Part shown: piece by piece, positions 18,320 to 27,675 of the stretch
How positions within the stretch are numbered: position 1 is the first letter of the stretch
How the letters are laid out: the number at the start of each line of letters is the position of its first letter
Origin: Deinococcus sonorensis KR-87
GTDB taxonomy: Bacteria > Deinococcota > Deinococci > Deinococcales > Deinococcaceae
Length of the DNA stretch: 64,000 nucleotides
Direction of reading: 5' to 3'
Assembly (NCBI RefSeq): GCF_040256395.1
Contig: NZ_CP158298.1
Span: forward strand, 372,001-436,000
Notes under the pieces: generated by a model
Told to the model about the DNA's origin: nothing
What the model saw: only the letters and a program-made list of their open reading frames with translations
The model's database searches: none
Translations under genes and position numbers: made by a program

Positions 18320-18798
18320 CAGATCACCTCGTCCATGTCGGTCTGCAGGGCGGTGGCCTGCCGCAGCAGGGCGCGCATGACGATCATCAGGAGGCCCAGC
18401 ACCGTCACCCCGATGAACCACGTGAACAGCAGCAGGGGCAGGCCGGGGTCGTCGGCGTGGAGGCCGACGTAGAGCAGGACGCCCGCGAGGATGATCCAGG
18501 CGGCGGCGATGGCGCGGACGATGACGTCGACCCAGGTCATGGAGACGCTGGTGAAGATGCGGTTGGCGCCGATGAGGGCCAGCAGCTTCCAGATGGCGAA
18601 GAGGACAACTTGGGCGCACAGGATCCAGAAGGCAAACACGAAGGTGAGCGGCCAGCGCAGGTGAGCGCTCTGCGGGTGCTGCTGAGCCATAAAGGCGAAC
18701 TGTCCTGGGAAGGAGAAGGTCTGGAGCAGGAGGAGCACCACGAAGAGGGTCACCAGGGACACCCGCAGCAGGAGGACGGCCCAACGCTGAATCTGCAT
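18319..18798 (-). CDS. DUF2975 membrane protein
   Basis: Four-helix membrane protein of 159 residues in the DUF2975 family; function unknown. Hydrophobic segments are at roughly 5-27, 45-75, 90-112 and 118-140. The ATG at 18798 is preferred over GTG 18816 because a TTGACT-17-GATAGT promoter ends six bases before it, giving a leaderless mRNA; GTG 18816 would lie upstream of transcription. It is translationally coupled to the Xre regulator. DUF2975/Xre pairs occur widely in bacteria. Confidence 0.85.
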   Translation of the reverse strand: MQIQRWAVLLLRVSLVTLFVVLLLLQTFSFPGQFAFMAQQHPQSAHLRWPLTFVFAFWILCAQVVLFAIWKLLALIGANRIFTSVSMTWVDVIVRAIAAAWIILAGVLLYVGLHADDPGLPLLLFTWFIGVTVLGLLMIVMRALLRQATALQTDMDEVI

Positions 18799-19175
18799 GT
18801 ATTGACTATCGTTCACTATCTATCGAAAGTCAATATGAGGACGGGGGTCCTGACCACGAGGTCGCGACTCAGCGGGATTCCCTGGCCCACCGGTGCCGTC
18901 ACGACGAGTTCACCCCACGCGTCACGAAAGGGACGCGCAGCGACGCCCAGCACCGCACCGACGTCACGGTGGATCCCCAGGCCCGCTTCAGGTTTCCCCT
19001 CACCTGCTGTTGCCTGGCCACCTTCCTGAACCTTGCACCCTCTGTGCCGTCAGACGAGGCCGGGTCGCGCGGCCCGCGCCCGGCGGGTCACGCCCCACCG
19101 GCGCCGCCGGACCAGGCGTCCTCCTCATCCACTGGCCCTTGACACCGCAGCGCCACGCGGACCCATCATGGGCCC
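18799..19175. other. divergent intergenic region
   Basis: Holds the DUF2975 promoter at its left edge. Nothing else is recognised before the kinase gene. Confidence 0.4.
18800..18835 (-). promoter_or_regulatory. promoter and inverted-repeat operator of the DUF2975-xre operon
   Basis: On the minus strand TTGACT (18833-18828), 17 bases, then GATAGT (18810-18805), six bases before ATG 18798. The outer sequences TATTGACT (18800-18807) and AGTCAATA (18828-18835) are an inverted repeat overlapping both hexamers. Binding there would block the promoter, so autorepression by the Xre protein is likely. The segment is notably AT-rich. Confidence 0.75.
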
Positions 19176-21053
19176 ATGCCCTCCCTTCGCCGCGCCGCCC
19201 TCCTCGCCTGGGTGCTCGTGACGCTGCTGGTGGGCCTCACGTGGTGCTGGGCGGCCGCGCGTTCCGTCCAGGCGCAGTTCGAGACCGGCGCCCGCATCCT
19301 GCACCGGGTGCTGTCGCAGCGCAGCGAGCAGCAGGAGGCGGTGCTGGCCAGCCTGGACGCCCTCACCCGCGCGGGCGTGGGCCGCCGGGCACTGGGCCAG
19401 TACACGGACGCGATGCGCGCCCAGTACCCGCAGATCGTGGGCGTGCAGCGCTGCCGGGGCCGCTGCACGGCCATCGGGCCGAGCGGCGCGCACCTGCCCG
19501 GGGGCCCGCTGGTGCCGGACCGGGCGGGCCTGCAGTGGCATCCCTCGGTCCCCACCGTGTACGCGCTGGCCCGGGGCGACCTGCGGGTGTGGGTGGACGG
19601 ACGGCGCCTGGCCCGGGCCGAGGACTTCACGGACCCCACGTCCGCCTTCCAGCTGCGGCGCCCGGACGGCGGCGCGGTGCTGGTACGGCAGGACCTGCGC
19701 CGCCCGGTGGGGCGGATGGACGCGGCGCTGCCGGTCCTGCGCGTGCGCAAGGTGCTGGGCAGCGCCGCGCAGCCGCTGGTGTTCGAGGGGGCGCATCCGC
19801 TGCGCTGGAGCGACCTGCCGCTGTGGGGCGCGGCGCTGTTCGCCGTGGGCAGCGCCCTGGCGGGCGCCGGACTGGTGCGCCTGATCGAGGGCCGCGAGCG
19901 GGCGCGCGCCGAGGTCCGGCACGCGGAGCGGGCGCTGCACGACGAGCGGGCGCGCGCCGAGCGCGCCTTTCACGCGGTCAGCGAGGCGCTGGTCGTCACC
20001 GACGCGGACCACCGGGTGCGCCTCGCCAACCCCGCAGCGCGCGCCCTGCTGGGCGGCGCCCTCACGCCCGGGGCGGACCTGCGGGACGCCGCGCGCTTCC
20101 GCGCCACGCTGGGGCAGCGGCCCTTCGACGCGGCGACGTTCTGGCACAGCCCCACCGGCGCGGACCTCCCCGAAGGCGTCACGCTGGTGACCGGCGACGG
20201 CGCGCGGCGGGTGGAGGGCGCGCTCGCCCCGGTCGGCGGGGACGCCGGGTGGGTGCTGGTGCTGCGCGACGTGGGTCCGCTCCGCGCCCGCGTGCTGGCG
20301 ACGCTGGAGGAAGGCGAGCGCCGCGTGCGCGCGCACGAGGAGATGCTCGCGCACGTCACGCGCCTGTCCACCCTGGGTGAGATGAGCGCGGGCCTCGCGC
20401 ACGAACTCAACCAGCCGCTCACCGCCATCGTCAGCCACGGCCAGGCGGCCCTGCGGCTGCTGGCGGACCCGGCGGCGGACGGCGGTCGGGCGCGGCGTTC
20501 GGTGGAAGCGGTGGTGACGCAGGCCAAGCGGGCGGCGGGCATCATCACGCACCTGCGCGGCCTGGTGAAACGCACGCCCACAGCGGCGCTGGTGGTGGAC
20601 GTGCATCAGGCGGTGGAGAACGTCGTCACGCTCGTCGCCCACGACGCGGGGCGGCAGGACGTCACCCTCGACGCCCGCCTGAGCCGCGCGCCCCTGCTGG
20701 TCCGCGCGGACCCGGTGCACCTCGAGCAGGTGCTGCTCAACCTCGTGCGGAACGCGGTGGAGGCGGTCAAGGACGCTCCCGAGCGCACGGTGCGCGTCAC
20801 CAGCGCGGTTCAGGCGGGGGCCGCGGTGGTGGAGGTGCTCGACACCGGCGCCGGGCTGAGCGACGACGTCATGGCGCGGCTGTTCACGCCGTTCACGACC
20901 ACCAAGGCCGCGGGCCTGGGCCTGGGCTTGTCGCTCTCCCATACGCTCACGCAGGGGATGGGCGGCGAGCTGCGCGGCGAGAACCGCCCCGGGGGAGGCG
21001 CCCGCTTCACCGTCACGCTGCCGCTCGCGGTCGAGGCGCCCATCCATGCCTGA
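19176..21053 (+). CDS. membrane sensor histidine kinase, FixL/DctB-like
   Basis: Sensor kinase of 625 residues. Membrane helices at about 8-28 and 212-236 enclose a 180-residue extracytoplasmic sensor domain. A coiled segment (238-265), a PAS-like domain (265-370) and the kinase core follow. The phospho-acceptor is His409 in GLAHELNQPLTAI, the NtrB/FixL-type H-box. The N box (LLNLVRNAVEAV) and G boxes (DTGAGL, GLGLGLSLS) are intact. It overlaps the response-regulator gene by eight bases. The extracytoplasmic part could sense the secreted HbpS-like protein encoded two genes downstream; that is inference from order. Confidence 0.9.
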   Translation: MPSLRRAALLAWVLVTLLVGLTWCWAAARSVQAQFETGARILHRVLSQRSEQQEAVLASLDALTRAGVGRRALGQYTDAMRAQYPQIVGVQRCRGRCTAIGPSGAHLPGGPLVPDRAGLQWHPSVPTVYALARGDLRVWVDGRRLARAEDFTDPTSAFQLRRPDGGAVLVRQDLRRPVGRMDAALPVLRVRKVLGSAAQPLVFEGAHPLRWSDLPLWGAALFAVGSALAGAGLVRLIEGRERARAEVRHAERALHDERARAERAFHAVSEALVVTDADHRVRLANPAARALLGGALTPGADLRDAARFRATLGQRPFDAATFWHSPTGADLPEGVTLVTGDGARRVEGALAPVGGDAGWVLVLRDVGPLRARVLATLEEGERRVRAHEEMLAHVTRLSTLGEMSAGLAHELNQPLTAIVSHGQAALRLLADPAADGGRARRSVEAVVTQAKRAAGIITHLRGLVKRTPTAALVVDVHQAVENVVTLVAHDAGRQDVTLDARLSRAPLLVRADPVHLEQVLLNLVRNAVEAVKDAPERTVRVTSAVQAGAAVVEVLDTGAGLSDDVMARLFTPFTTTKAAGLGLGLSLSHTLTQGMGGELRGENRPGGGARFTVTLPLAVEAPIHA

Positions 21054-21672
21054 GGGCGTCCCGCTGGCCGACCCGACCGTGTACCTGGTGGACGACGACG
21101 ACGCGGTGCGGGACGCCCTCGCCACCCTGCTCGGCACGGTCGGCCTGACGGTGCGCGACTACCCGGGCGCCGCCAGCTTCCTCGCCGCGTTCGACAAGCA
21201 CGCTGTGGGCTGCCTGATCCTCGACATCCGCATGCCGCACGTCAGCGGGCTGCACCTGCAGGAGCAGCTGCGTGCCAGCGGGGCGGACCTGCCGGTCATC
21301 ATCATCACCGGCCACGGCGACATCGAGCTGTGCCGCCGCGCGTTCCGTCAGGGCGCCACCGAGTTCCTGACCAAGCCGGTGGACGAGCACGACCTGCTGG
21401 ACGCCGTGCAGCGCGGCGTGCACCAGCACCGGGAAAGGCGCGAGGCGAGGGCGGCCACCGACCACGCGCGGGCGCAACTCGCGCGGCTCAGCGAGCGGGA
21501 AGCGGAGGTCCTGCGCCTGATGGTGGACGGGCATAGCAACAAGCAGGCGGCCCGGCGGCTGGGCATCTCCGCCCGGACGGTGGAAACCCACCGCGCGAGC
21601 ATCTTCGAGAAGCTGCAGGTGGAGTCGCTCGCGCACCTGGTGCGGGTGGTCCTGACCAGCCAGGGTCCGTAA
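21046..21672 (+). CDS. response regulator, FixJ/NarL-type
   Basis: Response regulator of 208 residues. The receiver domain (10-125) has the acidic cluster DDDD at 16-19, phospho-acceptor Asp60 in LILDIRMP and Lys110 in FLTKPVDE. The C-terminal LuxR-type HTH runs from LSEREAEVLRLMVDG through KQAARRLGISARTVETHRASIFEKL. Start ATG 21046 lies inside the kinase gene end, so the two are translationally coupled and almost certainly a cognate pair. Its promoter target may be the haem-binding-protein gene immediately downstream. Confidence 0.93.
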   Translation: MPEGVPLADPTVYLVDDDDAVRDALATLLGTVGLTVRDYPGAASFLAAFDKHAVGCLILDIRMPHVSGLHLQEQLRASGADLPVIIITGHGDIELCRRAFRQGATEFLTKPVDEHDLLDAVQRGVHQHRERREARAATDHARAQLARLSEREAEVLRLMVDGHSNKQAARRLGISARTVETHRASIFEKLQVESLAHLVRVVLTSQGP

Positions 21673-21740
21673 TTCTACGGAGGCCCGCTGTGGCGCGCCC
21701 GCATGGCGCGCCCCCGGCGCGCGGGCGCAGGATACGCTCC

Positions 21741-22241
21741 ATGCACAAGCACCTGCTCGCCCTGCTGCTCACGTCCACCGCCGCCGCCCAGACCGCCGCG
21801 CCCGTCCAGCTCGCCACCACGCCGAGCGTCACGCAGACGAGCCTCAGCCTCTTCGCGGCCGTGCGGATCGCTCAGCTCGCCGTGCAGAACTGCGCCCAGC
21901 TGGGCTACAACGTCACGGCGACCGTGGTGGACCGCGCCGGCATCACCCTCGCCGTGGCGCGCGCCGAGAACGCCGGGCCGCACACCGTGGACGCCGCGTA
22001 CCGCAAGGCCTACACCAGCGCCTCCGCGCGCAACACCACCGCCGCCATCGCCGAGAACCTCCGCACCAACCCGGCCTCCGCGGAACTCGCCCGCATCGAC
22101 CGCTTTCTGGTGCTGGCCGGCGGCGCCCCCATCCGCGTGAACACAGCCGTGGTCGGTGCCGTGGGCGTGGGCGGCGCGCCCAGCGGCACCATCGACGAGA
22201 AGTGCGGCACCGACGCCGTCGCCACGGTCCTGGGCGGCTGA
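21741..22241 (+). CDS. secreted HbpS/GlcG-family haem-binding protein
   Basis: Secreted protein of 166 residues in the GlcG/HbpS (PF03928-type) family. ATG 21741, with AGGA about eight bases upstream, opens a signal peptide MHKHLLALLLTSTAAAQ. The mature part shows the family pattern: AAVRIAQLAVQNCAQLGYNVTATVVDRAG, TVDAAYRKAYTSASARNTT, then GGAPIRVNTAVVGAVGVGGAPSG and the terminal EKCGTDAV. Members bind haem or small ligands and form oligomers; Streptomyces HbpS tunes the SenS-SenR two-component system. Being 68 bases after a two-component pair strongly suggests a similar accessory role here, but haem binding is not shown. Confidence 0.85.
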   Translation: MHKHLLALLLTSTAAAQTAAPVQLATTPSVTQTSLSLFAAVRIAQLAVQNCAQLGYNVTATVVDRAGITLAVARAENAGPHTVDAAYRKAYTSASARNTTAAIAENLRTNPASAELARIDRFLVLAGGAPIRVNTAVVGAVGVGGAPSGTIDEKCGTDAVATVLGG

Positions 22242-22963
22242 GCCCCCGATCGGCACGGCAGCGTGGTCCCCGGATGGGGCCCCGTGCGGATGATCCGCGA
22301 GCCCTCCAACCGGCGGGAGCTGGACAGAGGACCACGGCGATGGCGGCTGAACCGGCCGGGCTGCGGTGGACGGTCGCTTGACTCGCACGGTCACCGCCCC
22401 GTTCCGGCCACCCGCCAGCGGGCGTGCTGGGGATGCGGACGGAACCGGTGACGCGACACCGAGTTTTTCCCGTCGGTCCGCCCCAAGGCGCGCAGGACCA
22501 GTGCGTCGTCCTGGCTGGCACGGGGAGCGACCGAATGCCCGGGCCACCGGTGACGGTGAAGTCCCGCGCACCGGTCCACCGTGTGCTGCGCCTGCGCGGC
22601 GCTTTACAAAGCTTGGGATGGCGGCGCCTGTCCTGCGGCGCGGGACGTGCCCCCAGCAGGTGACGGAACGGCGCACGAAGGACGGTCCCGCCACCGGGGA
22701 GGGCCGCAGCCACCGGGCAGCCGTGGGGGTGGGTGGGCCCGCTGGTCCTGCTGCCTTAAACACATCGGCCGGTGGTCCAGCGGGGAGCTCAAGCAGATTC
22801 AGGCTCGCCTGCCGCACGTGGCGACCCGCCCGGAACAGCCTCAGGGCTCCCCTCCTCCCGAACGTGCCCGCCGGCCTGCTCTCACAGCACACCGTCCCGG
22901 AGACGGTATCCTATGAACGGTTGGTGAGGGTTTGGCAAACATCGCCACCGCCGGGAGGATCAC
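22242..22963. other. 722-base intergenic region, no gene seen
   Basis: Both strands give arginine- and proline-rich translations only. I see no repeat, RNA gene or strong promoter apart from the GGGAGG ribosome site of the next gene. Confidence 0.4.
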
Positions 22964-24517
22964 GTGCTGCACTACACGCCAGAGGTGTTGGCCTTCGTTG
23001 TCTCGCTGATCCTGACGCTCTGCCTTGGGCTGGTGGCGGCCGGCCGAAAAACGCCCGCCGCGCAGACGTTCTTCTGGCTGATGGTCTCGCTCAGCATCTG
23101 GACCGGGTGCTACATCTTGGAACTCTCGAGCGTCACCGAGAGTGGCAAGCGGTTCTGGCTGATCGCCAAATACCTGGGCGCCGCGCCCGCGCCGGTGGTG
23201 TGGTTCCTGTTCTCCCTCTACGCCACCTCGCGCGAAGCGTGGCTCAACCGGACGGTGCGGGTGGCGCTCACCGGCTGGGTGCTGCTCACGCTCGGCATCG
23301 TGTGGACCAACAGCGCGCATCATCTGATGTGGATGTCCATGCACGTCGAGGCCGGGCAACCTGAACTGCAGGTCCATCACGGCCCGTTCTTCTGGGCCTA
23401 CGCCGCCGCCATCTACGCGTTCATCCTGACAAGTGTGGCGCTGTTTTTCAACTTCTACCGCACCACCCAGCCGCTCTTCCGGCGCCAGGGGCTGCTGCTG
23501 ACGCTGGGCGGCTTCGCCCCGCTGGCCGGGCGGATGTCCGAAGACCTGTTCGGGCTGGATCTGCTGCCGAGGGTGGACGAAGTGGTGTTCTTCTTTCTGT
23601 TGTCCGGCATCTTCTTCGCGCTGGCGCTGTTTCGGTACAACACGCTGCGCGTCGTGCCGATCGCCCATCACACCGTGATTCACAACATCCGGGCCGGCAT
23701 CGTGGTCCTCGATCCGGGCGATCACATCATCGACCTGAATCCGTTCGCCCGTGAACTCTTCGGCCCGACGTCGAAGGACATGATCGGGGCCCGGCTGCCG
23801 GACGTGCTGCCCAGCCTCATGCCGGCGGCCATGGGCCGTGAGACGCTGGACGACGTGACGTTCGTGCGTGACGGCGTTCAGGCTCATTTTTCGCTGCACC
23901 GCTCGCCCATCCCGGGACCGGCGGGGCGACTCAACGGACACGCCCTGGTGCTCTTCGACATCACGGCCCGCCGGGAAGCGGAACGGCAACTGGAAGTCCA
24001 GGCCCAGACCGACGCCCTGACCGGCGTGACCAATCGGCGGCGCTTCCTTGAGCTCGCCGAAACCCAGGTCCAGGACGAGGGGGGCCGCTGTGCTGTGCTG
24101 ATGCTCGACATCGACCGCTTCAAGACTATCAATGACACCCATGGCCACGCGGCCGGTGACCAGGTGCTCCGTGAGACGGCCCGGGCGTGCCGCTCGAGTC
24201 TCGGCCCGTCGGCGCTGTTCGCCCGGTATGGCGGCGAGGAATTCGTGGCGTTGCTGTCGGAGGTCACACCGCACGAAGCGGAACTGGCCGCAGGGGCGCT
24301 GCGCGCTGCGGTCGAAGCGCTGCGTCTGGAGCACGAGGGCCGCCAGGTGCCGGTCACACTGAGCATCGGTGCCGCCGTGTACGAGGGCACCCCGCACGAC
24401 AGCCTGGAGCGCTGCATGCGCCGGGCCGATGCGGCGCTGTACGCCTCGAAAGCCAACGGCCGCAACCAGGTCACCGTTGCTCCTGCCGGCGTCCCGGTGG
24501 CCGGTCTGGCAAGCTGA
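22964..24517 (+). CDS. 7TM-PAS-GGDEF diguanylate cyclase
   Basis: Membrane diguanylate cyclase of 517 residues. GTG 22964 follows GGGAGGATCAC. Seven hydrophobic helices occupy about 5-225 in the pattern of the histidine-kinase N-terminal 7TM sensor domain, including WTNSAHHLMW. A PAS domain follows (235-345; IRAGIVVLDPGDHIIDLN), then a GGDEF domain with DALTGVTNRRRF, LDIDRFKTIND and GGEEF at about 423-427. The catalytic signature is complete. The inducing signal is unknown; the 7TM part usually senses a small ligand or membrane state. Confidence 0.9.
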   Translation: MLHYTPEVLAFVVSLILTLCLGLVAAGRKTPAAQTFFWLMVSLSIWTGCYILELSSVTESGKRFWLIAKYLGAAPAPVVWFLFSLYATSREAWLNRTVRVALTGWVLLTLGIVWTNSAHHLMWMSMHVEAGQPELQVHHGPFFWAYAAAIYAFILTSVALFFNFYRTTQPLFRRQGLLLTLGGFAPLAGRMSEDLFGLDLLPRVDEVVFFFLLSGIFFALALFRYNTLRVVPIAHHTVIHNIRAGIVVLDPGDHIIDLNPFARELFGPTSKDMIGARLPDVLPSLMPAAMGRETLDDVTFVRDGVQAHFSLHRSPIPGPAGRLNGHALVLFDITARREAERQLEVQAQTDALTGVTNRRRFLELAETQVQDEGGRCAVLMLDIDRFKTINDTHGHAAGDQVLRETARACRSSLGPSALFARYGGEEFVALLSEVTPHEAELAAGALRAAVEALRLEHEGRQVPVTLSIGAAVYEGTPHDSLERCMRRADAALYASKANGRNQVTVAPAGVPVAGLAS

Positions 24518-24849
24518 GGACCCAGATCTCCAGCGCCTGGCGGGCATGAGGAGCGCTTCAGTGCATTCCCGCCCTTGACCGGCCCCTGCCGGATGCTGCA
24601 GGACACCGTGAGCTGGGCGGTTTCGTCCACCCACGCGGCCCGAGCCGACCTCTCCGCCCGCACCGGCCGTCTCGCTTCAGCGTATCCCCGGGCGGCCACC
24701 CGCCCAGAGCGCGAAGGCCTGTCCGCGCCGGTCCCATCCAGGCGGGGAGGGGCATCCTGGAGGTCACCACACTGACCCTCGTCTCATCGGCGACCCTGTG
24801 GTGTACCCGCCGGGCCTTCCATCGGTCCAGCGGGTGCAGGTGGCCCGGG
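24518..24849. other. convergent intergenic region
   Basis: A 332-base gap between convergent genes. No clear terminator hairpin or gene is seen. Confidence 0.4.
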
Positions 24850-25887
24850 TTACCCGCCCGGCGTGGGTTTCGGGTGCTGGTTCAGGTACAGGATGTCACT
24901 GCCCGGCTGATACAGGTAGCGCCGTCCGCCCAGCACCTTCACCGTTTCGGTGGTGCCGCCGTCATACTCGAGCGTCACCGTGTCGCCCTCAAGCGCGGGA
25001 CCCGGCTGCACCCGGTAGCGCCCCCAGACGGTGATCAGCTCGTGCACCGGCTGGAAGTTCGCGTCCACGCCCTTCGCGAGCCAGCTGTTGTGCCAGAAGC
25101 GCCCGTTCGGCAGGAAGTTGAACTCCACCGCCTGCCCGGTCTTGTATTCATGCACCACCTGGTAGGGATCGGTGTAATAGGCCGTCAGGATGGTCATGTC
25201 CTCGACGTCCAGCCCCTCCCCGCTGTAGACGGTGGCGCCCGCGCACACCCGGCCCGGCTGCGGGTCATTCTTGGCGTTGCTGGCCACGATCGGCCCCACC
25301 GGGTAGCGCGCCTGCCAGGTCTGCGCGTCGGCGGCCGCGGCGGCCGTCTGCCGGGCGTACTCTCCCGGGGCGTCGCCCGCGCTGCCGGTGCGGTTCATCT
25401 CGATCCAACCGGCTACCGTCATGCCGTTCCCGCTCACCCCGTAGCTTTCACGGTCCGGACCGGAGATCAGCCAGTGGAAGTCCAGCTTGCCCTGCCGGAC
25501 CTGCCAGGTGCCCGGCTGCGCGCCGACCTTGGTGCCGGGCCGGGTGTCCAGCATGAACGCCCGGCCGTCCGGTAGAAAAGCGAGCTCCAGCTTGTCCGTG
25601 ACGTCCGTCCACACCCCGAAGAGCGCCGCATCGAGCGGACCAGCGGCCGGCGCGGCGATCGGCCCGGCGGGCGGGCACGGCCCGCTGCCGGGCGGGGTGG
25701 ACGGCGTGCCCGGACCCGGCGGGGTGGACGGTGTCCCCCCACCGGAGGTGCTGGGCGGCGTGCCCCCACCGGACTGGGTGGGCGGCGTGCCGGACCCGGA
25801 CGGGGAGGAGGGCGTCGGGGCGCTGCCAGCGCCGCAGGCGGTCATGGCCAGCAGGGCAGTCAGGACCAGCGGTTTCAGGATGGGCAT
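24850..25887 (-). CDS. lipoprotein with Pro/Gly/Thr-rich linker
   Basis: Predicted lipoprotein of 345 residues. The start ATG 25887 has AAAGGAG upstream and opens a signal peptide with lipobox LLAMTAC (Cys18). Residues 22-75 are a low-complexity linker with repeated GGGTPP, GTPSTPPG units. The mature domain has a conserved look (VWTDVTDKLELAFLPDGRAFM, GTWQVRQGKLDFHW, then FNFLPNGRFWHNSW and ITVWGRYRVQ), suggesting duplicated lipocalin-like beta modules. I do not recognise the family. The gene lies downstream of a long perfect inverted repeat that may regulate it. Confidence 0.75.
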   Translation of the reverse strand: MPILKPLVLTALLAMTACGAGSAPTPSSPSGSGTPPTQSGGGTPPSTSGGGTPSTPPGPGTPSTPPGSGPCPPAGPIAAPAAGPLDAALFGVWTDVTDKLELAFLPDGRAFMLDTRPGTKVGAQPGTWQVRQGKLDFHWLISGPDRESYGVSGNGMTVAGWIEMNRTGSAGDAPGEYARQTAAAAADAQTWQARYPVGPIVASNAKNDPQPGRVCAGATVYSGEGLDVEDMTILTAYYTDPYQVVHEYKTGQAVEFNFLPNGRFWHNSWLAKGVDANFQPVHELITVWGRYRVQPGPALEGDTVTLEYDGGTTETVKVLGGRRYLYQPGSDILYLNQHPKPTPGG

Positions 25888-26305
25888 GTCGATCAGGCTC
25901 CTTTCGGTCAGGGACGCTGTTTGACCTGCCGACACCGTACGGCACCGCCCAGGACGGCCACATCGTTCATTCGAACCTGACGCCTGTCCGCTGGCCCGGT
26001 TCGAATGAACGATGTGCCGCCGGCTCCTCAAGTGAACGGGCGAACGTCCAGGAGGTGCACACAGCGGCCGCCTGGCCGAGCGCTCCCGCGGAACGATCCG
26101 GGCGTCGCCTGCGGGCCCTCGTGACGCTCGCGCCCGGCCGTGAGGGCTCGAGCCTGACAGTTGCATTCGGCAGCCCTGCACCTGGTGTCACCCTGAGTTC
26201 GGACCGACACGGGCCTCACCGCGCTGCGCCGGTCCCGCCCGAGAGGCGGGATCAGGACCGCGGACATCCCCAGGGCGGACGGCACACCCGGAACGGACGA
26301 CCGCC
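25888..26305. other. intergenic region with long inverted repeat
   Basis: Lies between two minus-strand genes. The only clear feature is the inverted repeat at 25959-26016. Confidence 0.5.
25959..26016. repeat. 19-bp perfect inverted repeat, 20-base spacer
   Basis: Arms 25959-25977 (CACATCGTTCATTCGAACC) and 25998-26016 are exact complements. The arms are much more AT-rich than their surroundings and contain the six-base palindrome TTCGAA. No T-run follows. Its position, 70 bases above the lipoprotein start, fits a paired operator or the ends of a small excised element better than a terminator. Confidence 0.85.
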
Positions 26306-27394
26306 TCAACCAGCGGGTCCTTCGCTCAGTCGCACCCGGCGTCCCGTGGCCTGAGCCTCCAGGGCGGCGTCGATGATGTGCTGCACCTTGAGGCCCACAT
26401 CAAAGCCCGGACATGCCGCCCCGCCATGGGCAATCGCCTCCACGAACGCCCGGGGCCCCACCGGCTGCTCCGCGAACAGCTCAAAGATGTTCCGCTGCGG
26501 ATCACCGTACGACGCTGGCACCTCCAGCGTCCTGAAGGCCGGCTCATCCCGCCGGATGCCCCGGAACACCAGCGAGCTCCCCAGCGTGTTGAAGGTGTAT
26601 GTGGCGTCGAGCGTGCCGTCACTGCCGGCCAGCAGGGTGTGGAGCCGCATGCCTCCGCCCGTCGGGATGTTCGCGCTCACCTGGATGGTGGCTTGTGCAC
26701 CTCCGTCCATCCCCAGGATCAGGGACGCCGTGTCATTGGCCGCGTGCACCGTCCGGCCGTCCGGGCTGCGGCGCGGCAGCATGACGTCCAGGTGCGCGCT
26801 GACCTCCCGCGCCTCCCCGATGAGCAGCAGGGCGAGATCAATCATGTGCGACCCCAGGTCACCGAGGATCCCGTTGGCCCGCGCGGCATCGAACCGCCAC
26901 ATGTAGTCGGTTGACGCCGCGTAGTCGCCCTGGAACACGAACTGCGCCTGAACCGGCTGGCCGACAAACCCACCTCGGATCAGGTCATGCAGGGAGCGGA
27001 TGTGGGGCAGCCAACGCCACGTGAACAGCACCATGTGCTGCACCTGCCGTTCGGTGGCTCTTCGGTACATCTGTGCCGCCTCGGTGGCATTCAGCGCCAG
27101 GGGCTTCTCGCACAGGACATGCAAGCCCGCATCCAGGGCGGACATCGTCATTGAATAGTGCAGATCGTCGGGGGTGCAGATGACGACGGCGTCGAGGGTG
27201 CCGTCACGGATCAATGCCCGATGATCCAGAAACACACCTGGGATACCGTACTTCTGTGCGAGTTCACGGGCACGCTGGTCGTCGCGGCCGCAGACCGCCA
27301 CGACGTGAGCCGCTGGGTCCCGCGTGAGGCTCGCGAGGTACATGTGCTCTGCCCACCAACTGGTCCCGATCACACCAACGCGCACCTGGGCCAT
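26306..27394 (-). CDS. Gfo/Idh/MocA-family oxidoreductase
   Basis: NAD(P)-dependent dehydrogenase of 362 residues, likely acting on a sugar, inositol or sugar-nucleotide. The start ATG 27394 opens MAQVRVGVIGTSWW, the Rossmann strand and glycine turn; upstream codons give no domain. The family motif EKP is at 96-98 (VLCEKPLALN), containing the catalytic lysine. The C-terminal domain has the usual GILGDLGSHMIDLALLLIG segment, including the conserved Asp and His. No sugar transport genes lie nearby, so the substrate is not indicated. No membrane segments or signal peptide. Confidence 0.9.
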   Translation of the reverse strand: MAQVRVGVIGTSWWAEHMYLASLTRDPAAHVVAVCGRDDQRARELAQKYGIPGVFLDHRALIRDGTLDAVVICTPDDLHYSMTMSALDAGLHVLCEKPLALNATEAAQMYRRATERQVQHMVLFTWRWLPHIRSLHDLIRGGFVGQPVQAQFVFQGDYAASTDYMWRFDAARANGILGDLGSHMIDLALLLIGEAREVSAHLDVMLPRRSPDGRTVHAANDTASLILGMDGGAQATIQVSANIPTGGGMRLHTLLAGSDGTLDATYTFNTLGSSLVFRGIRRDEPAFRTLEVPASYGDPQRNIFELFAEQPVGPRAFVEAIAHGGAACPGFDVGLKVQHIIDAALEAQATGRRVRLSEGPAG

Positions 27395-27675
27395 CGCTTC
27401 TGCGTCCTTTCCGAGGGGTGAGAGGAAGACCAGCATACGACTTGCGTTGCTCCGGTTGGCGCGTGAAGGAACGGGATCGCGCGTCGTGGCTCCCCGCATG
27501 ATCGTCGGCAGTCGAGGACCCGGGTGATGAGGATCGTCGTCCCGGAAGCTCAACCGAGCAGCCCTTCACCCGTCAACCGAGCACACCGTTCGCGCCCGGC
27601 GTGGAGGGATCACTGCAGGGGCAGGGTCATCCCCGGCCTCGCGCCACAGGGACGCCACCGGCGGACCCGCTCACC

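Noticed and set aside
22841..24634. A 597-codon minus-strand frame
   Set aside because: Shadow of the 7TM-PAS-GGDEF gene; high GC leaves few stops on the opposite strand.
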